The notes below the pieces were generated by a model, which did not search any database, was not told the origin of the DNA, and saw only the letters and a program-made list of their open reading frames with translations. This document shows positions 16,381-24,754 of a DNA stretch of 64,000 bases, piece by piece. The DNA comes from UBA7985 sp002690455. Lineage in GTDB: Bacteria > Pseudomonadota > Alphaproteobacteria > UBA7985. Where the stretch lies: positions 1 through 64,000 of the forward strand of contig CBFIIW010000009.1 of assembly GCA_965662775.1 (NCBI GenBank), in the 5' to 3' direction. Position 1 is the stretch's first letter, and the number at the start of each line of letters is the position of its first letter. The translations under genes were made by a program, and so were the position numbers.

Positions 16381-17907
16381 ATGACCGCGCCGACTTACTA
16401 CGTCACCACGCCGATTTATTACGTCAATGACCGACCCCACATCGGGCACGCTTACACCACGCTGGCGGCCGACGTCATGGCGCGGTTCAAACGGTTGGAC
16501 GGCTACGATGTCTATTTCCTCACCGGCACGGATGAACACGGGCAGAAGATCCAACGCTCGGCAGAGTCCAAAGGCATTACGCCACAGCAGTTTACGGATG
16601 AAGTTTCGGCTGTTTTTCGCGCACTTGCCGAAGACTTTAACTTCTCGAACAACGACTTCATTCGCACGACAGAAACGCGGCACAAGCTGGCCTGTATGGA
16701 ACTGTGGCAGCGGCTAGAATCGGCAGGGCATATCTATCTGGACAAGTATGCTGGATGGTATGCGGTCTCGGACGAAGCCTTTTACGATGAGACGGAGCTC
16801 AAAGAAGGGCCTGACGGCACCAAACTCGCGCCGACCGGGAAGCCGGTCGAATGGGTCGAGGAGGAATCGTATTTCTTCCGCCTCTCCGCCTTCGAAGACC
16901 GTCTGTTGGATCTTTACCAAAACCAGCCTGATTTCATCCTGCCTAAAGGGCGGCGCAACGAAGTTATTTCCTTTGTTAAAGGCGGTTTGCAAGACTTGTC
17001 GATCTCGCGAACAACCTTTGACTGGGGCGTTCCAGTTCCGGGAAATGAGCGCCATGTCATGTATGTCTGGCTGGATGCCCTGACCAACTACCTCACCGCC
17101 ACTGGTTGGCCGGATGCGGCGCCACGCTGGCCCGCCGATATGCACCTGGTTGGAAAGGATATCCTGCGTTTCCACGCGATTTACTGGCCAGCCTTCTTGA
17201 TGGGAGCGGATCTGCCGCTGCCGGGCAGGGTTTTTGCCCATGGCTGGTGGACCAACGAGGGCGAGAAGATCTCCAAATCGCTCGGCAATGTCATTGACCC
17301 CTATGAGCTGAAGGCAACTTTCGGGTTGGATCAGACGCGTTATTTTCTGCTTCGCGAAGTGCCCTTTGGCAACGATGGTGATTTCCGGCGTGAAGCCATG
17401 GTAACGCGGATGAACAGCGACCTGGCCAACAACCTCGGCAATCTTGCGCAGCGGTCGCTGTCCATGATTGCCAAGAGCCTCGACGGACAGGTGCCAGAAG
17501 CGACACTGACCGCCGAGGACGAAGCACTTATTTCAGCAGCCGGTGCGCCACTGCTCAACGAAGTTCGTGGGCTACTGGACGTTCAGTCCTTTAACCGGGC
17601 GCTTGAGTCGGTTTGGGCGGTCATTTCTGAAGCGAACGTCTACATCGACGCGCAGGCCCCCTGGACGCTCAAAAAGACGGATCCGATGCGGATGGCAAGC
17701 GTGCTCTACACTGTGATTGAGACTGTCCGGCGGGTCACGCTTATCCTGCAGCCGGTGATGCCGGAGAGCACGGCTAAATTACTCGATCTGGTCGGCCAGC
17801 CGACGGGCAAGCGCGACTTCAATGCGCTTGAGCATCGCTTGGTTCCGGGCACACCGTTGCCTAAGCCAGAAGGAGTCTTCCCCCGTTACGTCGAGGCGGA
17901 CGCCTGA
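16381..17907 (+). CDS. metG: Methionyl-tRNA synthetase
   Basis: The class I synthetase motifs are clear: a HIGH-type sequence PHIGHAYTTLAADV near residue 20 and a KMSKS-type KISKSLGNV near residue 298. Other conserved blocks are FLTGTDEHGQKI, WLDALTNYLTATGWPD and HAIYWPAFLMG. At 508 residues it is the short form that lacks the C-terminal tRNA-binding/dimerisation domain, common in alphaproteobacteria. The connective peptide around 120-160 has no cysteine pairs, so no structural zinc is expected. It charges tRNA-Met for initiation and elongation. Its stop is 13 bases from the convergent kinase-like gene. Confidence 0.96.
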   Translation: MTAPTYYVTTPIYYVNDRPHIGHAYTTLAADVMARFKRLDGYDVYFLTGTDEHGQKIQRSAESKGITPQQFTDEVSAVFRALAEDFNFSNNDFIRTTETRHKLACMELWQRLESAGHIYLDKYAGWYAVSDEAFYDETELKEGPDGTKLAPTGKPVEWVEEESYFFRLSAFEDRLLDLYQNQPDFILPKGRRNEVISFVKGGLQDLSISRTTFDWGVPVPGNERHVMYVWLDALTNYLTATGWPDAAPRWPADMHLVGKDILRFHAIYWPAFLMGADLPLPGRVFAHGWWTNEGEKISKSLGNVIDPYELKATFGLDQTRYFLLREVPFGNDGDFRREAMVTRMNSDLANNLGNLAQRSLSMIAKSLDGQVPEATLTAEDEALISAAGAPLLNEVRGLLDVQSFNRALESVWAVISEANVYIDAQAPWTLKKTDPMRMASVLYTVIETVRRVTLILQPVMPESTAKLLDLVGQPTGKRDFNALEHRLVPGTPLPKPEGVFPRYVEADA

Positions 17908-17920
17908 CCCGGCAGCCGGA

Positions 17921-19027
17921 TCAGTCGACCCGTAACGTCCCGTCGGAGAACATGAGCCCGGCCTTGGCAAATGTCTTAACGAATTCCCCAACCTGACCGG
18001 CGATTCTGGATGAGGCATTACCGTCCAGGGAGCGCTTGTAAACGCCTTGCAGGATAGCGGCCATCCGGAATTTCGAAAACGCCATGTAATAGTTTATGGC
18101 GCTGACATCGCTTCGCCCGGCGGCATCTGCGTACATGGCAACAAATTCGGACAGAGACGGCAAGCCGTTCTCGGTGAGATCCAGTCCGGCTAGCCCAGGG
18201 GAGGGCTGCGCGCCAGCTGGGATGAAATACATCATCGCGCAGTAAGCAAAGTCGGACAGCGGATGACCGATGGTGCTTAATTCCCAGTCCAAAACCGCGA
18301 TCGGATCGAGACTGTCCGGGCCGTAGATCATGTTGTCGATGCGAAAATCCCCATGCGCGATGGTGATGTTTTGCGGCGCATTAACATCGGCTGGCATGTT
18401 GTCTCTCAGCCAAAGGGTAAGCTGATCCATGGCGGGTATGTTTTCGGTCCTGGATGCCTCGTATTGGCCTGACCAGCGCCCGATCTGCCGCGCGATGTAG
18501 TCCGAAGGTTTGCCATAATCTTCGAGCCCGACGTCACGCCAGTCGACCTGGTGCAGTCGAGCAAGGGTATGGGTGGCGGTTTCAAAGACCCGGTGGCGGT
18601 CCGGCGCGGGTAGAGCAGGCAGCGCGGGGTCCTTGAACACCCGACCTTCGATGAAATCCATGAGATAGAACATGGTTCCAATAACACTGTCGTCGTCGCA
18701 AAGCACCCGCAGGGTGGGAACGGGCACGTTCGTCCTCGCGAGGGCCTGCATGATGCGGAACTCGCGATCAACGGCGTGGGCCGAGGGCAAAAGCTTGCCC
18801 GGAGGTTTCTTGCGCAGCACGTAACGGTGTCCAGCGAAGGTAACCAGATAGGTCGGGTTGGATTGCCCGGCGTCGAACTGTGCCAGCGAGAGCTGTCCTC
18901 GGCCATCACCTGCGGGTAGGTGTTCAGCGAGGAAAGCGCTGAGACGTGCCTGATTGAGGGAATGCTCTGGACGGACATCCATAGCGCGTTCGGCGGTATC
19001 TATGGCCATGTTGGCATCGTTAGACAT
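17921..19027 (-). CDS. Phosphotransferase family protein (APH/ACAD10-type kinase-like)
   Basis: The 368-residue protein has the aminoglycoside-phosphotransferase-like kinase fold. Its pattern is LRKKPPGKLLPSAHAVDREFRIMQAL near the N-terminal lobe, the catalytic loop IAHGDFRIDNMIYG and the metal-binding VLDWELSTIGHP. This subtype is the one related to the kinase domain of ACAD10/ACAD11, which phosphorylates 4-hydroxyacyl-CoA in fatty-acid catabolism; bacterial homologues often sit beside acyl-CoA dehydrogenases, but none is here. Antibiotic resistance is unlikely. The start is ATG 19027. It is followed downstream, after 13 bases, by the convergent metG end. Confidence 0.8.
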   Translation of the reverse strand: MSNDANMAIDTAERAMDVRPEHSLNQARLSAFLAEHLPAGDGRGQLSLAQFDAGQSNPTYLVTFAGHRYVLRKKPPGKLLPSAHAVDREFRIMQALARTNVPVPTLRVLCDDDSVIGTMFYLMDFIEGRVFKDPALPALPAPDRHRVFETATHTLARLHQVDWRDVGLEDYGKPSDYIARQIGRWSGQYEASRTENIPAMDQLTLWLRDNMPADVNAPQNITIAHGDFRIDNMIYGPDSLDPIAVLDWELSTIGHPLSDFAYCAMMYFIPAGAQPSPGLAGLDLTENGLPSLSEFVAMYADAAGRSDVSAINYYMAFSKFRMAAILQGVYKRSLDGNASSRIAGQVGEFVKTFAKAGLMFSDGTLRVD

Positions 19028-19077
19028 TGTGCTCTCAGACCCTTTCGTCGGTGCATTGGAGCGAGGACAGACAGGCC

Positions 19078-19998
19078 TCAGGAAGCCAGAGGACTGTTCG
19101 CCGGAACCAACGTTCTCAGACCGCCCGGAATAACGCGGAACGTGGTCGCCTCTGCGCCGGGGTAGATATCTCCTTCAGCCTGCACGGGGGACCAGGCGCC
19201 CGCAACCTCTTCGACTGGTTCGAGGGAGACAGCGCGGCAGCACCAGAGGTGCACACGCGGGTGACTGAGGTGGCGGCCCACGTAAACCCGGCCAAGCAAG
19301 GCCGTCAGACCAAGGGTGCTGACATCGCCCAGCGCCAGCACTTCCATCATGCCGTCCTGGGGGTCGGCGTGTGGTGAGAATTTCATCCCACCTCCCGCCA
19401 TTGCTGTATTGCAGGGCAAGACGGTCCAAAACCGGCCTTCGACCACGTCACCATTATCGAAGGTCAGGCGAACACCGCGGGTGCCGCCCTTGGCCAGAGC
19501 CTGATAAACGCCCACAGGGTACTGAAGCGGGCCGGGTACGTTGGAGTTATTTGCCTGAATATTGACATCACAGGCAAAGCCCCATCCAGCGATGGAGAGG
19601 GTGAGGAAGGCGGGCGTACCGGCGGGCTGTTCCACGCAGATGGCATCCAGACTGACTGGCCGGGCGTTGCTGAGTTGCTGCAAGGCGTGATCGAAGTTAC
19701 CGACCCAGCCTAGGGCGCGGGCGAAATCGTTACCTGAGCCCATGGGCAGGGTCGCGAACAAGGCCTGCTCGGGCAGGTGCTGAACCAGCTGGTGCACGGT
19801 GCCGTCTCCGCCGACCGCGACCGGGATGCGCCCCTGATTCAGGCAAGCGGCGAGGGCTGCGGGCAAGTCTTCGAGGCCCGGACTGACCACGGCTGACTCG
19901 TGCGACGTCGCCTTGGCCCAGGCTTCGATCTTGGGCGCTAGTGCGCGCGTGGATACCTTGCGCGCGGCTGGATTCAGGAAAAAAGTCAACGGCTGCAT
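19078..19998 (-). CDS. Diacylglycerol/lipid kinase family protein (YegS-like)
   Basis: I use ATG 19998, which has a strong GGAGGAG ribosome site and gives 306 residues; the longer frame upstream overlaps the preceding gene. The N-terminal MQPLTFFLNPAARK and the nucleotide-binding AVGGDGTVHQLV and LPMGSGNDFARALGW are the hallmarks of the DAGK catalytic domain. The C-terminal domain has GMMEVLALGD. It should phosphorylate a lipid (diacylglycerol or related) at the inner membrane. It starts 14 bases after the stop of a small membrane protein on the same strand, so they form a two-gene operon. Confidence 0.87.
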   Translation of the reverse strand: MQPLTFFLNPAARKVSTRALAPKIEAWAKATSHESAVVSPGLEDLPAALAACLNQGRIPVAVGGDGTVHQLVQHLPEQALFATLPMGSGNDFARALGWVGNFDHALQQLSNARPVSLDAICVEQPAGTPAFLTLSIAGWGFACDVNIQANNSNVPGPLQYPVGVYQALAKGGTRGVRLTFDNGDVVEGRFWTVLPCNTAMAGGGMKFSPHADPQDGMMEVLALGDVSTLGLTALLGRVYVGRHLSHPRVHLWCCRAVSLEPVEEVAGAWSPVQAEGDIYPGAEATTFRVIPGGLRTLVPANSPLAS

Positions 19999-20012
19999 TG
20001 GCACTCCTCCCC

Positions 20013-20399
20013 CTAGGACCGGACGCGCAAGGAAAAAGATTCCCACACCATCCAAGCGCCAAGCATGGCCAGCGCCCAGAACGGTCCACGGACCAATAAT
20101 TGCCCCAGTATAACGCCTGCAACGATCAAGCACAGGCCTAGCAAGTTGAGAGCTGACGGCCGCCAGCGGGCAAGCGCCAAGGCCAGCGCGAGTGCAGCTT
20201 CGACAAGGAACAGGGCAAAGGCAAGGATCAGCGTTTTGACCTCTGCTGAGATTCCTGCATCCACCAATCCAAAAATCGCGTTCTGGATTACCCAGATCGA
20301 TGACGACCGCAGACCCCAGACCAGCGTGCTTCCTGCGACGACAAGGGTCAGCACAGGTGCGAGCGGGGAGAGACGTTTAGCGTTTGGCGACGAAGTCAT
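20013..20399 (-). CDS. Small integral membrane protein, unknown function
   Basis: This 128-residue protein has four apparent hydrophobic segments: LAPVLTLVVAGSTLVWGL, the region KTLILAFALFLVEAALALALALA, NLLGLCLIVAGVILGQLLV and FWALAMLGAWMVW. The ATG is at 20399. I recognise no family. The gene precedes the lipid kinase with a 14-base gap and probably shares its transcript, which may point to an envelope-lipid role (inference). It is divergent from rmuC, with a 103-base spacer. Confidence 0.65.
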   Translation of the reverse strand: MTSSPNAKRLSPLAPVLTLVVAGSTLVWGLRSSSIWVIQNAIFGLVDAGISAEVKTLILAFALFLVEAALALALALARWRPSALNLLGLCLIVAGVILGQLLVRGPFWALAMLGAWMVWESFSLRVRS

Positions 20400-20502
20400 A
20401 ACCTTGATCTAGCACTCGGCGAGCAGGCTGTAACCGAACAAATTTGCCTGAATCTGACGCGTAAGCCTTGCATTTGTTCATTTTTTGTTTCATGCCAAGG
20501 CT

Positions 20503-21906
20503 ATGTTTGATGCCCTACCTTTTTGGATTGTTCTCATCGCTGCGATGGCTGTTGTCGGCCTGGTCAGTTGGATTTTCGCCGGGGTGAGGGCGCCGCGCCG
20601 CGACCTGCTGGATGCGCAAAGGCGAGCGGCCTATGCCGAGGCGCAGTTGGTCGGGATGGAGGACCAGTTGCAAGCGCGGGAACAGGCCTTGAGTGAAGTT
20701 CGGGCACAGGCGACGGAACTGCATGCGCAGAACAGTGGTCTTCAGGCCCGCCTGCAGGCGCAGAAAGATCAGTTCGAGCAGCAGGCGAAGACGCTGAGTG
20801 ACGTGCGGGCTGAATTGGAGCGTGAGATGAAACTGCTGGCGCAGCAGGCTTTGCAGTCCAATCAACAGTCCTTCATCGCCATGGCCAATCAGGTTTTTGA
20901 GAAGCACCGTGTGGCTGCAGCCGGAGATCTGAACCAGAAGAAAGATAATATTGCCGCGCTGCTCAAGCCGCTGGGTGAAACGGTTGAGCGCTACCAGAAA
21001 GAACAGCGAGAGGTTTACGGTAACCTCAGTCAGGAAGTGAAGTCGCTGGCGGCCCAGTCTGCGAATGCGGCAAGTGAGACGAACAAGCTGGTGAACGCCC
21101 TGCGCGCAGCACCAAAGACCCGGGGACGTTGGGGTGAGCATCAGCTGCGAAACGTGCTTGAACTTGCCGGAATGGCTGAGCACGTCGACTTCGAAACTGA
21201 AAAGACCCTCGATGGGGTAGAGGGCCATCTGCGGCCCGATGCCATCATCCGTCTGCCCGGAGAGCGGTTTATCGTCGTCGACGCGAAGACTTCGCTGAAC
21301 GGCTACCTTGAAGCCCTTGAGACCGATGACCCAGCGATGCAAGAGGCTTGTTTTGCCAAACACGCCCGCGAGATTCGAGCGCACATGCGCGGCCTGGCGG
21401 AGAAGAAGTATTGGACGGCACTGCCATTTACGCCGGACTTCGTGGCGATGTTCATCCCCGGTGAGAACTTCTTTGCCGCCGCCGCCGAGCGTGATCCTTC
21501 GTTGTTTGAAGATGCAGTGGCCAAAAAGGTTCTGATCGTGACGCCGACGACACTTGTCGCGCTGTCTAAGGCCATTGCCTACGGATGGCGGCAGGAAACC
21601 ATGGCACGGAACGCCGTGGAGATAGCGGAGACGGGGCAGGAGCTGTACAAGCGCCTCGCCAATTTGGGGCAGAGGGTCGGCGACCTTGGCGATGCTCTCA
21701 ACCAGTCGGTCAATCGTTACAACGGTTTCATCGGCACGCTAGAGACGCAGGTCATGCCACAAGCGCGACGGTTCAACGAGCTGCAGGTTGAAGGTTCGCA
21801 GGATCCCCTGCCTAAGCTCGAAGGATTGGAGGGCGAGGTTCGGGAACCCAAGCGCGACCGTGACCTGTTATTTGACTTCGATGTGCAGCCAAAGCAGGTG
21901 CAATAG
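20503..21906 (+). CDS. rmuC: DNA recombination protein RmuC homologue
   Basis: I start at ATG 20503 (AAGG 5 bases upstream), giving 467 residues. Residues of about 5-28 form one membrane helix, then a long coiled coil with heptads rich in Gln, Ala and Glu extends to about 125. The nuclease-like RmuC core follows: RGRWGEHQLRNVLELAGM, then LPGERFIVVDAKTSLNGYLEAL and ALPFTPDFVAMFIPGE. RmuC limits inversions at repeats in E. coli. The last 30 residues are charged and variable. Confidence 0.93.
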   Translation: MFDALPFWIVLIAAMAVVGLVSWIFAGVRAPRRDLLDAQRRAAYAEAQLVGMEDQLQAREQALSEVRAQATELHAQNSGLQARLQAQKDQFEQQAKTLSDVRAELEREMKLLAQQALQSNQQSFIAMANQVFEKHRVAAAGDLNQKKDNIAALLKPLGETVERYQKEQREVYGNLSQEVKSLAAQSANAASETNKLVNALRAAPKTRGRWGEHQLRNVLELAGMAEHVDFETEKTLDGVEGHLRPDAIIRLPGERFIVVDAKTSLNGYLEALETDDPAMQEACFAKHAREIRAHMRGLAEKKYWTALPFTPDFVAMFIPGENFFAAAAERDPSLFEDAVAKKVLIVTPTTLVALSKAIAYGWRQETMARNAVEIAETGQELYKRLANLGQRVGDLGDALNQSVNRYNGFIGTLETQVMPQARRFNELQVEGSQDPLPKLEGLEGEVREPKRDRDLLFDFDVQPKQVQ

Positions 21907-22035
21907 CCTGGATCTCCAGCATATCGCGTGAGCACCATCAATGTGCGTCGCGTCATCAAGTCTGCGACCTCGATTCGTCTGGCGTGAGTCGCGTATTTGG
22001 CAGACGGATCGGTCGCGCCTGTGTGCTTGCTGCCC

Positions 22036-22111
22036 CCCTTCGACAGGCTCAGGGTGACAGAAGGTGTGGCTCGGGGTGACAGAGCGTGTCGCTCAGGGTG
22101 ACCCTGCGTTT
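22036..22111. repeat. Three tandem 22-base repeats with a CAGGGTGACCCTG palindrome
   Basis: The core GGCTCAGGGTGACAG recurs at 22046, 22068 and 22090, exactly 22 bases apart, with small changes (GGCTCGGGGTGACAG, then CGCTCAGGGTGACC). It is preceded by CCCTTCGACA. The final copy forms the odd palindrome CAGGGT-G-ACCCTG at 22094-22106. Sequences of the type TTCGACAGGCTCAGGGTGAC are known as dispersed intergenic repeats in many alphaproteobacteria (translated in reverse they give the familiar SLSKG pattern). Here the unit is amplified in the rmuC-hom gap. Confidence 0.7.
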
Positions 22112-22191
22112 TGCGCCTTTGTAAGCCCGCGCGGCCTCGGCTACAACAGTCGCCAAAGGCGAAATAGGCACGAGAACGAGGGACGGTGGCG

Positions 22192-23499
22192 ATGGCCAAG
22201 GGCTTGAGCGGAGGAGAACTGCGGATCGGTATTGCCGGGCTGGGCACGGTTGGGGTCGGCGTGCTGGGCCTGCTCACCGAGAATCAGGCAGAGATCAGCG
22301 CACGCACCGGCGGGGCGCTGCGGGTTGTTGCTGTTTCCGCGCGCGATGCCAGCCGGGATCGGGGAGTCGATCTGTCTGGCTTGGCGTTCGAGGCTGATGC
22401 CGCTGCGCTGGCCGTGCGCGATGATGTCGACGTGCTGGTCGAGGCGATCGGCGGGACTAGCGGCGCGGGTGCCGACGCGGTTCTGGGCGCGCTCCGGGCG
22501 GGCAAGGCGGTTGTGACGGCGAACAAGGCGCTGGTCGCCGAACGCGGGGCCGAGCTGGCCGCGCTGGTCGCCGAGCACGGCGGCGCGTTGTATTTCGAGG
22601 CTGCGGTCGCGGGCGGTATCCCGGCGATCAAGGGCCTGCGCGAAGGGCTGGCCGCCAACCGGGTGCAGTCGGTCGCGGGGATCCTGAACGGCACCTGTAA
22701 CTTTATCCTGACCAAAATGCGCACCGAGCGCCGGGCCTTCGACGACGTGCTGGCCGAGGCGCAGGCGCTGGGCTATGCGGAGGCGGACCCGTCGTTTGAC
22801 ATCGACGGGGTGGACGCGGCGCACAAGCTCGCCATCCTGTCCGCCGTCGCCTTTGGCGGGGTGCCGGACTTTGGTGCCATCGACCTGCGCGGGATCCGCG
22901 AGGTGAAGCTCGAAGACATTGAAATGGCAGCGGAATTCGGCTTTTCACTCAAGCTGCTAGGCGTAGCCAAGCCGCGCGTCGGTGGGCCGGGCGTGCGCCA
23001 GTACGTGGCGCCGGTGATGGTGCCGCTGGGCAACCCCATTGCAGCGGTCGAGGATAGCTTCAACGCCGTGGTGGTGCAGGCCGACCCGGTTGACGAGATC
23101 ATGATGCGCGGGCGCGGCGCAGGCGAGGGGCCGACGGCCTCTGCTGTTGTGGCTGACATCATGGATTTTGCGCGCGGGATCAATCCGCCGTTGTTCGGGC
23201 ATTTTGCGCCGGGTGCGGCTTCGGGTGCGGCTTCGGGCGAGGGCGCTGCCGAAGAACGCCGGTTCTGGCGTCTGCTGGTCGACGACCGCCCGGGCGTGAT
23301 CGCCGAGGTCAGCCAAGTGCTGAGCGAGCAGGGGCTGTCGGTTGAGAAAATCCTGCAGACCGACGCTGACGGCAGCCGCGCACACATTTTCATCCTCACC
23401 CACGCCGCGCCGCGTTCGGTCGCAGACAAGGTCGCAGGCGCGCTGGCCGGGCTGTCGTGCATGGTCGAGCAGCCAGCGGTTTACAGCGTCGAAGACTGA
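22192..23499 (+). CDS. hom: Homoserine dehydrogenase
   Basis: I use ATG 22192, eight bases after GAGGGA; a GTG at 22186 is too close to that site. The NAD(P)-binding GIAGLGTVGVG, TANKALVAERG, EAAVAGGIPAIKGLREGL and the catalytic-site block GILNGTCNFILTKM are all present, with the substrate-binding segment AQALGYAEADPSFDIDGVDAAHKLAIL. A C-terminal ACT domain (about 355-435, RPGVIAEVSQVLSEQGLSVEKILQ) suggests feedback control by threonine. It converts aspartate semialdehyde to homoserine for threonine and methionine synthesis. Length 435 is normal for the ACT-containing type. Confidence 0.95.
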   Translation: MAKGLSGGELRIGIAGLGTVGVGVLGLLTENQAEISARTGGALRVVAVSARDASRDRGVDLSGLAFEADAAALAVRDDVDVLVEAIGGTSGAGADAVLGALRAGKAVVTANKALVAERGAELAALVAEHGGALYFEAAVAGGIPAIKGLREGLAANRVQSVAGILNGTCNFILTKMRTERRAFDDVLAEAQALGYAEADPSFDIDGVDAAHKLAILSAVAFGGVPDFGAIDLRGIREVKLEDIEMAAEFGFSLKLLGVAKPRVGGPGVRQYVAPVMVPLGNPIAAVEDSFNAVVVQADPVDEIMMRGRGAGEGPTASAVVADIMDFARGINPPLFGHFAPGAASGAASGEGAAEERRFWRLLVDDRPGVIAEVSQVLSEQGLSVEKILQTDADGSRAHIFILTHAAPRSVADKVAGALAGLSCMVEQPAVYSVED

Positions 23500-23508
23500 T
23501 ATCCTGCG

Positions 23509-24483
23509 CTAGCCCCGGTCGTCGCGGTTGCGCTCCAGCGGCACGGTGCGGTTGCCCCGATGCCAGATCGGGTGCGCGACGGTGTTGACCGGCCGCAGCA
23601 GGTGCTGTGCGATCATCGCGAAATAGCTGCGGTAGCCATAGCCGCCGTTGGCGGTCTCGAAGTGTGTGCGTTGCTCGTGAAACAGGCGCGGCAGCCGATA
23701 CCAGGCGACGGTGGGGTGGCTGTGGTGGACCGCGTGCAGGTTGTTGTTCAGGAACAGTAGGGCGAAGAGGCCGCGGTCAGGGATGATCGCGGTGCGGTGT
23801 TCCTTGGCCTCTGACGCGCGATGCTCCGCGAAGGAGCGGATCATCAGCACTGACATAGATGGTAGCGCGACAAAACCGAGGTAGGCGAGCAGGCTGAAGC
23901 CGGCCAGGCTGAGGATCAGCAGCACGGCCGTGACACCGAGCAAATGCAGCACCCAGTCCCACAGAATCCCCCGATCCCCACGCAGGATCGCGCGCAGGTC
24001 CATGCGCACCAGTCCGACTACCGACAGCACCGGGCCGAGCACCAGCCGCCCCAGCAAGGTGGCATTGGCCCGCCACAGCCAGCGCAAGGGCGCTGGCTGC
24101 CGGGCGAAGTCCCCGGGCTCGAAGTACCAGGATTCGGGGTCGTCGAACGGGTCGGTCAGGTTCTCATCGTTGTGGTGATGCAGGTGCAGGGTCCGGTAAC
24201 GGCGATAGGGAAACAGTAGCCCCAGTGGCAGGCTCACCAACGCTTCGTTCAGCCAGCGCAAGCGGGTCGGGTGGCCGTGAACGATTTCATGCTGCAGCGA
24301 CATGAACTGCACCACGATCAGCACCAGCAAAGGACAGCTCAACCACAGCGGCACGTCGGGCAAGACCACCGTGAGCAGGGCCCAAAGCCCGTAGACTGCA
24401 ATCAAAATGGCCAGCGTCCACGCCTCAGCCGCGGAACGCAGCAGGCTGCCGACAGGACGCTGACGCCGGTTGCGCGAAGGCAT
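23509..24483 (-). CDS. Membrane fatty acid desaturase family protein
   Basis: The 324-residue protein has the three histidine boxes of integral-membrane desaturases: HEIVHGHPT, LHLHHHND and LHAVHHSHP, which bind the di-iron centre. Hydrophobic pairs of helices surround them (IAVYGLWALLTVVL, LWLSCPLLVLIVVQFM, the region VTAVLLILSLAGFSLLAYLGFV). The last box follows LFLNNNLHAVHH. It may introduce double bonds into fatty acids or hydroxylate other lipids or carotenoids. The start is ATG 24483. The gene ends 9 bases from the convergent hom stop; in many alphaproteobacteria glpX lies between hom and recJ, so this position is unusual. Confidence 0.85.
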   Translation of the reverse strand: MPSRNRRQRPVGSLLRSAAEAWTLAILIAVYGLWALLTVVLPDVPLWLSCPLLVLIVVQFMSLQHEIVHGHPTRLRWLNEALVSLPLGLLFPYRRYRTLHLHHHNDENLTDPFDDPESWYFEPGDFARQPAPLRWLWRANATLLGRLVLGPVLSVVGLVRMDLRAILRGDRGILWDWVLHLLGVTAVLLILSLAGFSLLAYLGFVALPSMSVLMIRSFAEHRASEAKEHRTAIIPDRGLFALLFLNNNLHAVHHSHPTVAWYRLPRLFHEQRTHFETANGGYGYRSYFAMIAQHLLRPVNTVAHPIWHRGNRTVPLERNRDDRG

Positions 24484-24754
24484 GGCGTCTCCTCAGGCTC
24501 AAGCTGTCAAAATAAACCAGACGCGCGCCGGTATGGACGCGTTGGGTGCGTGCTTACGACGAACGTCAGCAACGCATTCCAATTCAAGCATGGTGCCTCA
24601 TTTTAAGGGCTAAGGCAACGTGTCTGCGCACCTGTCAATCAACACGTGCGTGCGTGCGATCGCCGGCGCGCTCGACGCGAGTGAATGGGCGGCGCACGGC
24701 GCGACACCCTGGACGTAGGCAGCCTTCTTCTCGTGCCGTGGGGCCGGATAGGGG

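Noticed and set aside
17921..19027. Aminoglycoside resistance gene
   Set aside because: The kinase fold is shared, but the LRKKPPGKLLPSAH pattern is that of the ACAD10-type family rather than antibiotic kinases.
22773..23462. Minus-strand frame opposite hom
   Set aside because: Antisense shadow of a well-conserved gene, with Ser/Arg/Pro-rich translation.
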